Of a DNA stretch of 64,000 nucleotides, positions 44,514-53,265 are shown one piece after another; position 1 is the stretch's first letter; every line of letters starts with the position of its first letter. This DNA comes from Limisphaera sp. Its GTDB lineage: Bacteria > Verrucomicrobiota > Verrucomicrobiia > Limisphaerales > Limisphaeraceae. Position numbers and translations under genes: made by a program. Location: the NCBI GenBank assembly GCA_025057755.1, contig JANWVC010000008.1, positions 1-64,000 on the forward strand, in the 5' to 3' direction. The notes beneath the pieces are model-generated. The model was not told the DNA's origin and ran no database searches. It saw only the letters and a program-made list of their open reading frames with translations.

Positions 44514-45350
44514 ATGTGGCGAACCTGGCTTGCGTGTTGGGTCTATGCATGCGTGCTGGCGGCGAGTCTGATTGCGCCCGGGCCTCTTTGGGGACAGTTT
44601 CGATTGCCCACGCCCAACACGGCCCTGTTTGAGCCGGGAGGGGAATGTCGCTTCTTTGCGCGGACACCAGGAGGCGATTGGAGCGCAGGGACATTTGGCT
44701 GCACGCGGAGTGATGGTGACCGATGGCACGAGGGCATTGACATCCTGGCGACACAGCGCGACGGCACGGGTGAACCCATCGATCCTATATTTGCGGCGTC
44801 CGATGGGCGCGTTGCATACATCAACACCAATCCAGCTCTTTCCAATTATGGTCGCTGCATCGTGGTGCAGCACCAGATCGAGAGCTTGGTCGTGTGGACA
44901 ATTTATGCGCATTTACGATCTGTGGCTCCAGACTTACGTCCCGGCCAACCGGTTCGGAGCGGCCAGACCATCGGTGTACTCGGCCGTAGTACCAACACAC
45001 GTACCCCCATTGCCAAAGAACGGGCCCACTTGCATTTCGAAATGGCCCTACAAATCTCTGACCGGTTCGATCTCTGGTTTCGAAAGGTGGAACCGAAGCA
45101 GCGGAATGATCACGGCAACTTTAACGGCCAAAACTTCATTGGTCTGGACCCAGCCGAAGTCTTCCTAAGGCAACGAGAGCTGGGCGCACGGTTCTCCCTT
45201 TTGGCGTACATTCAGCATCAGACACCGCTCTGCACAGTGAGAATCCGCCGGAGCCACTTTCCGTGGGTGCATCAGTATCCGGCTCTCGTGATGCCGGCAC
45301 CCGCCGGACTGCAGCCCGTGGTCGGTTATGACGTGACTTTCAGCTTCTAA
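44514..45350 (+). CDS. Secreted M23-family metallopeptidase, apparently truncated by an in-frame TAA
   Basis: A 278-residue exported zinc peptidase, expected to cut peptidoglycan cross-bridges. The N-terminus is a signal (MWRTWLACWVYACVLAASLIAP). The M23 core shows HEGIDILA (first His and Asp), a beta-rich middle, YAHLRSVAPDLRPGQPVRSGQTIGVLG and AHLHFEMAL (HxH). The protein ends GYDVTFSF-TAA. The next 61 codons (45351-45533) stay open in the same frame and read as ordinary protein (GLPIRIVPKLDHEMRD..., ending LIDLLTY), so the TAA probably interrupts a longer gene (TAA is one base from a Tyr codon). The catalytic domain itself is intact. Six bases after the lipoprotein gene. Confidence 0.88.
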   Translation: MWRTWLACWVYACVLAASLIAPGPLWGQFRLPTPNTALFEPGGECRFFARTPGGDWSAGTFGCTRSDGDRWHEGIDILATQRDGTGEPIDPIFAASDGRVAYINTNPALSNYGRCIVVQHQIESLVVWTIYAHLRSVAPDLRPGQPVRSGQTIGVLGRSTNTRTPIAKERAHLHFEMALQISDRFDLWFRKVEPKQRNDHGNFNGQNFIGLDPAEVFLRQRELGARFSLLAYIQHQTPLCTVRIRRSHFPWVHQYPALVMPAPAGLQPVVGYDVTFSF

Positions 45351-45536
45351 GGGCTACCCATTCGCATCGTCCCAAAACTCGACCACGAGATGCGAGATTG
45401 TACCCTATACAAGGTACTGGAGGTCAATGAAGACGAAGTTCATCACCGAACCTGCCAACGAATCCTGGTTCTCCGAGGTGGACAGTGGAACTTGAGCGTG
45501 TATGGACAACGACTGATCGACCTGTTGACATATTGA
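45351..45536 (+). pseudogene. Orphaned in-frame C-terminal segment of the M23 peptidase gene
   Basis: Sixty-one sense codons follow the TAA at 45348-45350 without a further stop until TGA at 45534-45536. The translation has protein-like composition: a beta-strand start (GLPIRIVPK), a helix/strand pair (DCTLYKVLEVNEDEVHHRT) and a C-terminal amphipathic segment (GGQWNLSVYGQRLIDLL). It connects naturally to the preceding VVGYDVTFSF. No start codon with a ribosome-binding site opens it independently. Confidence 0.65.
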
Positions 45537-45680
45537 CCAACGGATGCACGTGATCCAAGGCCCGCCATGCCCAAGGGGCTTACGCTAGTTTTTGTGAAAG
45601 GCGAATCATTTTGGAGGACAACCGATTTGCCCAAACTATGGTATGCAGGTAGGAGAACGGTGCCACGGCCCGGCGGCTTT

Positions 45681-45755
45681 TGGCGACCCTACCGGGACTC
45701 GAACCCGGGCTACCACCGTGAAAGGGTGGTGTCCTAACCGCTAGACGATAGGGTC
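45681..45755 (-). tRNA. tRNA-Glu (anticodon TTC) with encoded CCA
   Basis: Reading the minus strand gives a 7-bp acceptor stem GACCCTA/TAGGGTC, D arm (CGTCTAGCGGTTAGGAC), an anticodon stem-loop with CTTTCAC (anticodon TTC), and a T arm containing GGTTCGAGTCC. The discriminator is G and the 3' CCA is encoded in the genome. All elements are standard for glutamate tRNA. Confidence 0.95.
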
Positions 45756-45909
45756 GAGCGTCGAACGCAATATAGCGAAAACCTTTCGTGTGTCACGCAG
45801 AATTCTGGGGTCGTGATCCTCTTTGGCCGGGCTTCTCATTTGGCCTAGCCTCCTTTGACCCCCCTTGCCTGGTGTTGATTCACGCACGGCAGATCTTCAG
45901 TGTGCTGGC

Positions 45910-46056
45910 TCAGGCTTTGAGTCCCCCTTCCCATACCTTGAGCGCGTAGACAACCCAAATCAGCAATAACATGAGTTTTGGCAGAGAAGGCACTTGTCGG
46001 ATTTGCCAAGGCCTTCTCATGCTCTTGTGTCGCGGGGCATGAAAGAGAAATTGCAT
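45910..46056 (-). CDS. 48-residue membrane microprotein
   Basis: A short frame, MQFLFHAPRHKSMRRPWQIR... with a single hydrophobic helix (LPKLMLLLIWVVYAL) near its C-terminus and a basic N-terminal half, consistent with a one-pass inner-membrane peptide, N-terminus in the cytoplasm. A strong ribosome-binding site, TGAGGAG on the minus strand at 46070-46064, lies seven bases before the ATG. It precedes tRNA-Glu (155 bases downstream, same strand) and is divergent from the pectate lyase gene. I know no family for it. Confidence 0.45.
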   Translation of the reverse strand: MQFLFHAPRHKSMRRPWQIRQVPSLPKLMLLLIWVVYALKVWEGGLKA

Positions 46057-46166
46057 CGCGCTACTCCTCAGTCTTGTTTGTGCCAGGAGGGATGTTCTGG
46101 CCGGGCCATGCCTGGGCAAGATTTGTCTTCCTTCCTGGTCTTTTGGGGTCGCCCGGATTGCGGAAC

Positions 46167-48932
46167 ATGAGGCCCATTGGCATAGCCAAGAGGTGCGCCG
46201 ACGGATCGGCTCCTTTTTGGGGGATGTGCCTTTTAGCCTTTCCCATGGTCCTGATGGCTCAGGAACTCAGAGTGGATATCAACAATCACAATCGACCCGT
46301 CGCGGAGGGGTTACAGCCTGGTTACACTCCCTGGTCAACTAGTTCTTCGTGGTTTGCCGGCGGAGACGTCATCTCCAATACGTTTGGCCCGGTAACGGTT
46401 ACGTTGCGTCGCGTCGGTTCAGTAGGCACAGCTCTTCAGCCCGGTTATTGGAAAGAGGGTGTGCAGAACGCTGCCTACGATGTGAAGCTTGTAGCCGACG
46501 GGATTAAGGTCAACGGAGGTGATGCTGGCGCCCAGATCGAAATGCGACTCACCGGACTTTCCCCAGGGTGGCACAGCCTCTTGACGTATCACAATGACTG
46601 GGACAATCACATGGCCACCCCGGTTGCGCCATTGGACGTTTATGTAAACGGCCTCCTGACGGTTTCGAGCGTGCCGCAAACGGTGCGTGTAACCAATAAT
46701 CTGCATGCATCCACTGCTTGGTTGACCTTCGAGGCCATTGAGGGTCAGGCAATAGTCATCTTGTTTCAGGCCTCGACCAATGTCCCCGCAGCCATTCGCA
46801 ACGTGTATTTGAACGGGTTCGAGCTGAACGTGCCTCATCCTGATCATCGCGCCACTCAGCCGTGGCCGCCTGATCAGGACGAACATGTGGACACCGATCT
46901 TGGAGAACTGTGGTTGCGTTGGAACAGTGCGCCCGGCGCCGTGGCGCATGACCTCTATGTGGGGACCGATAGTAACCTCGTTCGGTTGGCCTCCACGGCC
47001 GCGCCGGAGTATCGCGGGCGGTTAACCGGGACGGCGTATCGATTGGCACCCATCAGCCGACAGGTCACTTACTACTGGCGTGTGGACGAAGTGGATGCTA
47101 CCGGTCGCCTGACGCGGGGAAGCGTCTGGATGTTTCGCGCCCGTCGGTTGGCTTTCGAAGGAGCTGAGGGTTACGGCAGGTTTGCCCGGGGCGGCCGCGG
47201 CGGCGTGGTTGTCAAAGTCACTAACCTGAAGGACCGAGGCCCAGGGAGCTTGCGGGATGCCATCGAGGGCAATTACGGACCGCGCACAATCATTTTCGAC
47301 GTGGGAGGTCTGATCACATTGGAATCGGACCTCATCATTGGGGGGGAGCGACCGTATGTCACCATCGCGGGGCAGACCGCTCCTGGCAAGGGCATTTGCT
47401 TGCGCAAGCATCAGTTCGGCCTGAGCGGCGCGCGTGACGTGATTGTCCGTTTTCTCCGTGTGCGAGTCGGAGACCTGAGTGGAGAAACCCAGAACGCCTG
47501 CGGCTTGGCCGGATCCGATCATTGCATTCTAGATCACTGCTCCATCAGTTGGGGAGTGGATGAAGGGCTGAGCACACGGAACGCTAAGAACATCACGGTG
47601 CAATGGTGCCTCATCGCGGAGGCCCTCAATATTGCCGGACACGATCATTACCCTCCCGGCACTCGACACGGGTATGCGGCAAGTGTGGGTGGCGACATCG
47701 CTACTTTGCATCATAATCTGTTGGCCCACTGTGAGGGTCGTAATTGGAGCCTGGCTGGTGGCCTGGACGGTGCCGGCCGTTTTGCCGGACGATTGGATAT
47801 CTTCAACAACGTCGTTTACAACTGGCGCAGCCGGACAACGGATGGAGGTGCCCACCAGGTCAATTTCGTGAACAATTTTTACAAACCGGGCCCGGCCTCA
47901 CGGCATTTCTACATCTTGACGGCGCAATATGACAATTTCCCCGGCACACAACAGTACTATTTTGCCGGCAACGTCCTGGCCGGGTACTTTCAGACGAATC
48001 AACAGGAGTTGGCTCGACGCGCCACAGGATATGTGCCTGTCCATTACAGTCCGTGGGTCAGTCAGCCGTTTTTCCCGTCCCATGCCATCATCGATGAAGT
48101 AACCAACGCCTATAAAAAGGTGTTGTCGGATGTAGGCTGCAACCTACCGCAGCCCGATGCCCATGATTTGCGAATCATCGGCGAGGTGATCAATGGTTCG
48201 TTTGCGTACCGGGGCAGCATGAGCGGTGACCCCGGCCTGCCCGATTCTCAAAACGATGTTGGCGGCTGGGATGAGTATCCTGCAGTGAGTCGCCCGCCAG
48301 ACTGGGACACGGATAACGACGGCCTGCCCAACTGGTGGGAAGAGATTCACGGGCTGAATCCTTCATCCGCGCCGGGTGACTTCTCGGATGCAAATGGAGA
48401 CACCGATGGAGACGACTTCACGAATCTTGAGGAGTATCTTGACTGGTTGGCGCGGCCTCACTTTGACTGCACTAATGGTGTGCCCTTGGAGGTTGACCTG
48501 AGCGTCTTGACGCGAGGATTCACCAATCGCAATCCGGTCTTTTGGGTTTTTGAACCTTTGAACGGAACGGTGAGCGTGGTGGACCGGACCCGCGCCCGGT
48601 TCCTGTCCTCCGTCAGCACCAATGCCTTGGGCCGCTTCCACTTCAGCGTTTTGGACGCGGACGGACACGCTTGGACCAATGTCATCCATCTTCGTCTGAT
48701 AGCCATGCCGCGCCCGTCCGAACCGCCTCGACTGGCAATCTCACGAGAAGCTGCCGGGTGGAGGCTCAGCATTTCGGTGCCTCCCGGCCGCAGGGCAGAG
48801 ATTCAAAGCAGCCGGGATCTGACAACCTGGCAGACCTGGACGAATGCAGTATACGCTGGTCACAACATGGTGTTTGCCTTGCCGGAACCTGAAGAGCGCT
48901 CAGCGCGGTTCTTCCGAGCCGTCCTTCGGTAA
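46167..48932 (+). CDS. Secreted pectate lyase-like protein with N-terminal beta modules and Ca-binding C-terminal region
   Basis: A 921-residue exported protein. The ATG at 46167 gives a signal (MRPIGIAKR..., core FWGMCLLAFPMVLMAQE); the longer frame from 45978 has no signal. Residues ~30-230 form beta modules of unknown binding. A fibronectin-like segment follows (WLRWNSAPGAVAHDLYVG). The catalytic part is a pectate-lyase-type right-handed beta helix (GAEGYGRFARGGRGG, VTNLKDRGPGSLRDAIEG, FDVGGLITLESDLII, VIVRFLRVRVGD, CILDHCSISWGVDEGLST, FNNVVYNW). The C-terminus has repeated acidic Ca-binding loops (DTDNDGLPNWWEEIHGLNP, DANGDTDGDDFTNLEEYL). It should cleave pectin or a related uronan outside the cell; PL1 is the closest family by motif. 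Monocistronic. Confidence 0.85.
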   Translation: MRPIGIAKRCADGSAPFWGMCLLAFPMVLMAQELRVDINNHNRPVAEGLQPGYTPWSTSSSWFAGGDVISNTFGPVTVTLRRVGSVGTALQPGYWKEGVQNAAYDVKLVADGIKVNGGDAGAQIEMRLTGLSPGWHSLLTYHNDWDNHMATPVAPLDVYVNGLLTVSSVPQTVRVTNNLHASTAWLTFEAIEGQAIVILFQASTNVPAAIRNVYLNGFELNVPHPDHRATQPWPPDQDEHVDTDLGELWLRWNSAPGAVAHDLYVGTDSNLVRLASTAAPEYRGRLTGTAYRLAPISRQVTYYWRVDEVDATGRLTRGSVWMFRARRLAFEGAEGYGRFARGGRGGVVVKVTNLKDRGPGSLRDAIEGNYGPRTIIFDVGGLITLESDLIIGGERPYVTIAGQTAPGKGICLRKHQFGLSGARDVIVRFLRVRVGDLSGETQNACGLAGSDHCILDHCSISWGVDEGLSTRNAKNITVQWCLIAEALNIAGHDHYPPGTRHGYAASVGGDIATLHHNLLAHCEGRNWSLAGGLDGAGRFAGRLDIFNNVVYNWRSRTTDGGAHQVNFVNNFYKPGPASRHFYILTAQYDNFPGTQQYYFAGNVLAGYFQTNQQELARRATGYVPVHYSPWVSQPFFPSHAIIDEVTNAYKKVLSDVGCNLPQPDAHDLRIIGEVINGSFAYRGSMSGDPGLPDSQNDVGGWDEYPAVSRPPDWDTDNDGLPNWWEEIHGLNPSSAPGDFSDANGDTDGDDFTNLEEYLDWLARPHFDCTNGVPLEVDLSVLTRGFTNRNPVFWVFEPLNGTVSVVDRTRARFLSSVSTNALGRFHFSVLDADGHAWTNVIHLRLIAMPRPSEPPRLAISREAAGWRLSISVPPGRRAEIQSSRDLTTWQTWTNAVYAGHNMVFALPEPEERSARFFRAVLR

Positions 48933-49169
48933 TCGGAGTTGCGTGGCCCAATCGGTCCTGTCCGGTAATGGCTCACTTGCCTGCATAGAGCCACACAAGG
49001 CGGGATTTGGACAGGCATGGAGCGCATCGGCGGGGTTCGGAGTCCGCTTGGCTGATCTTGTGTCCGGTGACGGCATCTGGCCTGAGCACAACAACCCGCG
49101 ACACTGCAGCCGCGGGACCCAACCTGCATGCAACCCGCCAAGCCGCTCGTCAAGAATCGGTGTTGTAAA

Positions 49170-50102
49170 ATGAACGCACCTTGGATTCCTGCTGAAGGGA
49201 TTATTCCGCCGTTGGTCACTCCCCTGAAGGGACCGAATGAGCTGGACGTGGCCGGGTTAGAGCGGTTGGTGGAACATGTCTTGGGAGGCGGTGTGCACGG
49301 GGTCTTTATTTTGGGCACCTGTGGCGAGGCGCCTTGTCTCGGCTACCGGCTGCGCAAAGAACTGATCCAACGCACGTGTGCCCTGGTCCGGGGTCGTGTG
49401 CCGGTTTGGGTGGGCATTACCGATACCGCTTTAGTGGAAGCGTTGGAGCTGGCCGGAGTGGCTGCTGATGCGGGAGCACAGGCCGTGGTGGCTGCGCCGC
49501 CTTATTACTTCCCCGCAGGGCAACCAGAATTGATTCACTTCGTTCGCATGTTGGTGGCGCAATTACCGTTGCCTCTGATTCTTTATAACATGCCCCAAAT
49601 GACTAAGGTGCGATTCGAGCTGAGCACGTTGGAGGCGCTTCTGCAGTTCGAGAAGATCGTGGGTTTGAAAGACAGCTCCGGCGACATGGAATACTTCCGG
49701 CAAGCTGTGGCACTGGCCCGATTCAGGTCCGACTGGCGGGTCTGGATTGGCCCGGAAGATCGGCTTGCGGAAGCGTTGCGATCGGGCGGTCACGGGGGCA
49801 TCAGCGGGGGCGCGCAAATTGCCCCGCGGTGGTTTGTCAGTCTGTTCGAGGCGCATCGCGCAGGGGACGGTGTCTCCTTGGCCGCCTGGGACACCCGTAT
49901 CCGCCAATTGGGTGGTATTTATACTGTGGGCCGGCATGCATCCGCCGTGGTTAAAGGACTCAAGTGTGCTCTGTGCTGGATGGGCATTTGCAGCGACACA
50001 ATGGCACCACCGTTCGAACCTTTTCGGGAACCTGAACGAGGTCGGATTCGACAAGTCCTGGAAGAAATTGGACTCCTTTCAGGGGAACCTGCAACTTCGT
50101 AA
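49170..50102 (+). CDS. Dihydrodipicolinate synthase/N-acetylneuraminate lyase family protein
   Basis: Class I (Schiff-base) aldolase of 310 residues. The catalytic Lys167 is in IVGLKDSSGD and Tyr139 in LILYNMP, at the usual spacing. The substrate-binding motif is GTCGE instead of the GTTGE of DapA, so the second Thr is Cys (residue 51). That change and the neighbouring solute symporter make a sugar-acid or sialic-acid-like substrate more likely than lysine biosynthesis, but this is inference. The ATG at 49170 is preferred; 49128 would add 14 residues with no support. The symporter gene follows after 69 bases. Confidence 0.88.
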   Translation: MNAPWIPAEGIIPPLVTPLKGPNELDVAGLERLVEHVLGGGVHGVFILGTCGEAPCLGYRLRKELIQRTCALVRGRVPVWVGITDTALVEALELAGVAADAGAQAVVAAPPYYFPAGQPELIHFVRMLVAQLPLPLILYNMPQMTKVRFELSTLEALLQFEKIVGLKDSSGDMEYFRQAVALARFRSDWRVWIGPEDRLAEALRSGGHGGISGGAQIAPRWFVSLFEAHRAGDGVSLAAWDTRIRQLGGIYTVGRHASAVVKGLKCALCWMGICSDTMAPPFEPFREPERGRIRQVLEEIGLLSGEPATS

Positions 50103-50171
50103 CCATGCAGCGGTGTGTTGTCCGCTCTGCAATGCCCGGTGCGCAGTGCCGGGCTTGTTGCCGTTGGGACC

Positions 50172-51704
50172 ATGAATGCATCGGACCTGCCATGTTGGGA
50201 TTGGGCGGTGTTGGCCATTTACTTGACGGGCCTGATGGGCCTGGGCCTGGTCTTTGGCCGGCGTAACATCACGAGCGATCATTTTATGCGCGCCGGCGGG
50301 CGAGTCCCGGGCTGGGCAGTCGGATTGTCCATTTTCGGTACGTATGTTTCGAGTATTAGCTTCTTAGCGTTGCCCGGCAAAGCTGTTGCGGAGAATTGGA
50401 ATGCCCTGGTTTTCAGTTTGAGTCTGCCCGTAGCGGCCTGGGTCGCGACACGGTGGTTTGTGCCATTCTATCGGGCAGAAGGGGAAGTCTCTGCATATCA
50501 CCACCTGGAAGCCCGCTTCGGCGCATGGGCGCGGTCCTATGCGGCGCTTTGTTATGTTCTGACCCAACTCGCCCGCATGGGCACGATCCTCTATCTGGTT
50601 GCCTTGGCTTTGGCGCCCCTGACCGGTTGGGATGTGCGTGTGTTGATTGTGCTGACCGGCTTGGTAACCCTGTTTTATGCTTGGACGGGTGGGGTTGAGG
50701 CGGTGATCTGGGCCGACGTGGTGCAAAGCATTGTGCTGTTACTGGGCGCTATCTGTTGTGCCTGGTTGTTGCTTGTGCAGTTGCCGGGCGGTGTGAAACA
50801 GTTTTGCGAGGTGGCGGTGGATCACGGGAAATTCGGGTTGGGCAGTTTCTCCCTTGCGCTGAGCGAGCCGACGTTTTGGGTGGTATTGTTATACGGCCTA
50901 TTTATCAACCTGCAAAATTTTGGCATCGACCAAAACTATGTGCAGCGATATGTCGCAGCAGAGTCGGAAACGGCAGCGCGGCGCAGTGTTTGGCTCAGTG
51001 CGTGGCTGTATCTGCCCACCTCAGCGTTGTTTTTGCTGATCGGAACGGCCCTGTTTGTGCGTTACACAGTCCAACCGGAGCTGTGGACAGCCGCGGTGCC
51101 TTGGCAGGAGAAGCCGGACCTCGTGTTTCCTCATTTTTTACGCACGGGCTTGCCGGCGGGTTTTACCGGGCTGGTGATTGCAGCCCTTTTTGCGGCCGCA
51201 CAATCGACCCTCTCCAGCTCGATGAATGGCTGCGCCACGCTCACATTATGTGACGGCTACCGTCGGTATTTGCGACCCCATGCGGATGACCGTGAGTCGC
51301 TGCGCGTGCTGCGCGCAGCGACGCTGTTCCACGGTTTTGTCGGTATCGGTGTGGCACTGGCCATGACACGCGTTCGGAGTGCGTTGGACGCATGGTGGGA
51401 GCTGGCCAGTGTGTTTAGCGGCGGCATGTTGGGTCTGTTCCTGCTCGGCCAAATTACGACGCGATCTCGGAAACCCGCAGCTGCTACCGGAGTGCTCGCT
51501 GGAGTCTTCGCGATCGGTTGGGTTAGCCTGTCTCGATATTTACCGGACCAGTGGGGGGCATGGCGTAGCCAGTTGCATCCGTTTCTAGCCGTAGTGCTGG
51601 GCACCCTTACAATCTTCTTCACGGGCCTGCTCTTAAGCCGGCGACAGAGTCAGTCTGTCTCAATGACCAATCGGATTTCGGCCAGCCGCAGCTCTTCCGA
51701 GTGA
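50172..51704 (+). CDS. Sodium:solute symporter (SSS family)
   Basis: A 510-residue membrane transporter with about 13 helices. Features typical of the family are the N-terminal ITSDHFMRAGGRVPGWAVGLSIFGTYVSSISFLALPGKA, YHHLEARFGAWARSYAALCYVL, the long helix with VYAWTGG-like LFYAWTGGVEAVIWADVVQ, and TLSSSMNGCATL with conserved Ser/Gly for Na+ binding. Substrate is unknown; downstream pairing with a NanA/DapA-like lyase suggests a sugar acid, but no specificity motif can be read. The ATG at 50172 follows the preceding gene by 69 bases. Confidence 0.9.
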   Translation: MNASDLPCWDWAVLAIYLTGLMGLGLVFGRRNITSDHFMRAGGRVPGWAVGLSIFGTYVSSISFLALPGKAVAENWNALVFSLSLPVAAWVATRWFVPFYRAEGEVSAYHHLEARFGAWARSYAALCYVLTQLARMGTILYLVALALAPLTGWDVRVLIVLTGLVTLFYAWTGGVEAVIWADVVQSIVLLLGAICCAWLLLVQLPGGVKQFCEVAVDHGKFGLGSFSLALSEPTFWVVLLYGLFINLQNFGIDQNYVQRYVAAESETAARRSVWLSAWLYLPTSALFLLIGTALFVRYTVQPELWTAAVPWQEKPDLVFPHFLRTGLPAGFTGLVIAALFAAAQSTLSSSMNGCATLTLCDGYRRYLRPHADDRESLRVLRAATLFHGFVGIGVALAMTRVRSALDAWWELASVFSGGMLGLFLLGQITTRSRKPAAATGVLAGVFAIGWVSLSRYLPDQWGAWRSQLHPFLAVVLGTLTIFFTGLLLSRRQSQSVSMTNRISASRSSSE

Positions 51705-51736
51705 GGTTGGAGCCACGGGGTTTCGCAGGAAAAAAC

Positions 51737-52255
51737 TCAACGCTTGCCTTGCACGGTCTTCTGGAAATGCAATGCGGCCGAGTTGATGCAATACCGCAGA
51801 CCAGTAGGCTTGGGACCGTCCGGGAAAACGTGTCCCAAATGACCTCCACACTGCGCGCAGACCACCTCGGTTCGTACCATGCCATGGCTGTAATCCGGCT
51901 GGGTTCGAATAGCCTCTGGCGAGGCGGGCGAATGATAGCTGGGCCAGCCGCAACCTGAATCGTATTTGGCCTCCGATGTGAACAACACTGCGCCGCAGCC
52001 GGCACATCGGTAGATTCCTTGCTCCTTGTGATTCCAGTAGGCGCCGGTAAACGCCCGCTCCGTCTCTTTGAGACGCAAAATGCGATACTGCTCGGGAGTT
52101 AGCAGGCGCCGCCATTCGGCCTCCGACTTTTGCACGGGGAAACTCATAAATGGTTTCAATGACTTCGAGACGGACCGGCCGGGTGACGGGTTCGTCGGCT
52201 GTGCGGCCAGAGCCCACACAATCCCGGTCGTCAAGACCAGCCCCAGCATTTGCAT
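51737..52255 (-). CDS. msrB: Peptide-methionine (R)-S-oxide reductase MsrB, exported form
   Basis: Repairs methionine-R-sulfoxide in proteins. The 172-residue product has a signal-like N-terminus ([18 protein letters not shown]) before the SelR domain. Zn-binding CAGC and CAQC pairs are present ([41 protein letters not shown]), and the catalytic Cys is in RYCINSAAL. The export signal implies repair in the periplasm. A GTG start at 52282 would add nine residues. The lipoate ligase gene ends 31 bases upstream on the same strand, so the two are likely co-transcribed. Confidence 0.95.
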   Translation of the reverse strand: MQMLGLVLTTGIVWALAAQPTNPSPGRSVSKSLKPFMSFPVQKSEAEWRRLLTPEQYRILRLKETERAFTGAYWNHKEQGIYRCAGCGAVLFTSEAKYDSGCGWPSYHSPASPEAIRTQPDYSHGMVRTEVVCAQCGGHLGHVFPDGPKPTGLRYCINSAALHFQKTVQGKR

Positions 52256-52286
52256 GGTCCGATGGGTTCGAAATGTTGGCACCGAT

Positions 52287-53132
52287 CTAACGTGGCCCAG
52301 AAAAGGGGGAAGTCAAACCAGATGAACCTTGTGTGGACAGTTGGAATGGCCCGCGATCGCACATTGTCGGGTCGCCTCCGCCCGGCGGATGGAGAATCCA
52401 CTCTGGGCGTCCATATTTGGATTGGATGAGCTGCTCTACCCACGAGATGGGAGGTGGGGGCGCGGCTTCAAACGCATTCCACGCCTCGATCAGCGCTTGG
52501 CGCACCTGATCTGAGCGCAACGGTAGAGCTGTTAGGAACTCGGCATGCGACCGCCCCTGTCGGTAGTCCGGCTGGCGGGACGGTATGGGCAAAACTGCTG
52601 TCATCAACTCTAAAGGAAGCTGCAACAAAAACGTTCCGTGAAAAAGCAGGTAGCGCCGCCTGCGTCGTTGAGCGTTGCCGGAGAATTTGCGATTGCCCAG
52701 TGCAAGGTCGGTTTCGCCTCGGAGCGATATTGGCTCACAAATACTGTGCAATAGCTTGCTCAGGGCCTGACGATGCCGTTCTAACACAAAGGAGTTGGTG
52801 GTGCGGACGGACCGGGTGGGTCCGTGGGCATCAAGGCGCAAAATCAGCGCGTAGTTCAGGCAACCGGGTCCTTGAAGCACCGCGCCGCCGCCGGTACAAC
52901 GTCGCAAGACCGGCACGCCGAGTTGCTTGCATGCATCCAGGTGCACCTCGTGCTCCACCCGCTGGCCATAGCCGACCACAATGAATGGGCGATCGGACAT
53001 CCAAAAACGGAGCAACTCAAGTGCCTCGCCCTGCTCGGCCCGTCGTTCGCACCAATCCAGCAGGACTTCATCGGCTGCAAGATTTCCCTCTGGCGTGTCC
53101 AGGTTCCAGTCCAGGTGTTTCACGGTTTCCAT
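52287..53132 (-). CDS. Lipoate--protein ligase A family (biotin/lipoate A/B ligase)
   Basis: Attaches lipoate or octanoate to lipoyl domains of 2-oxoacid dehydrogenases. The 281-residue protein has the family signature [20 protein letters not shown] (RR-x-GGG-x2), then [32 protein letters not shown] with the conserved Lys of NRKFSGNAQ that contacts lipoate. These segments cannot separate LplA-type ligases from LipM-type octanoyltransferases. It is divergent from aceE, with about 130 bases between the starts; aceE encodes the E1 of pyruvate dehydrogenase, whose E2 would be the target, a sensible pairing. A Ser/Gly-rich tail of about 30 residues follows the domain. Confidence 0.88.
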   Translation of the reverse strand: METVKHLDWNLDTPEGNLAADEVLLDWCERRAEQGEALELLRFWMSDRPFIVVGYGQRVEHEVHLDACKQLGVPVLRRCTGGGAVLQGPGCLNYALILRLDAHGPTRSVRTTNSFVLERHRQALSKLLHSICEPISLRGETDLALGNRKFSGNAQRRRRRYLLFHGTFLLQLPLELMTAVLPIPSRQPDYRQGRSHAEFLTALPLRSDQVRQALIEAWNAFEAAPPPPISWVEQLIQSKYGRPEWILHPPGGGDPTMCDRGPFQLSTQGSSGLTSPFSGPR

Positions 53133-53265
53133 TCTGTGCTACGTTTGAACCTGACAAGGCGGCCATTTTTGGTTTCGCTTGGAGCGTGCCTCGGTACGAG
53201 GCGCCATGTCAGCATCGAGGTTGCGCCTCTGGAGGCCGGGGCATGAAAGGAATGCAGGTTTCAAC

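Noticed and set aside
45741-45839. Minus-strand 32-codon frame with an AAAGGAGG site that runs into tRNA-Glu
   Set aside because: Its stop lies within the tRNA D-arm, and the region is more simply the tRNA leader; the peptide has no recognisable character.
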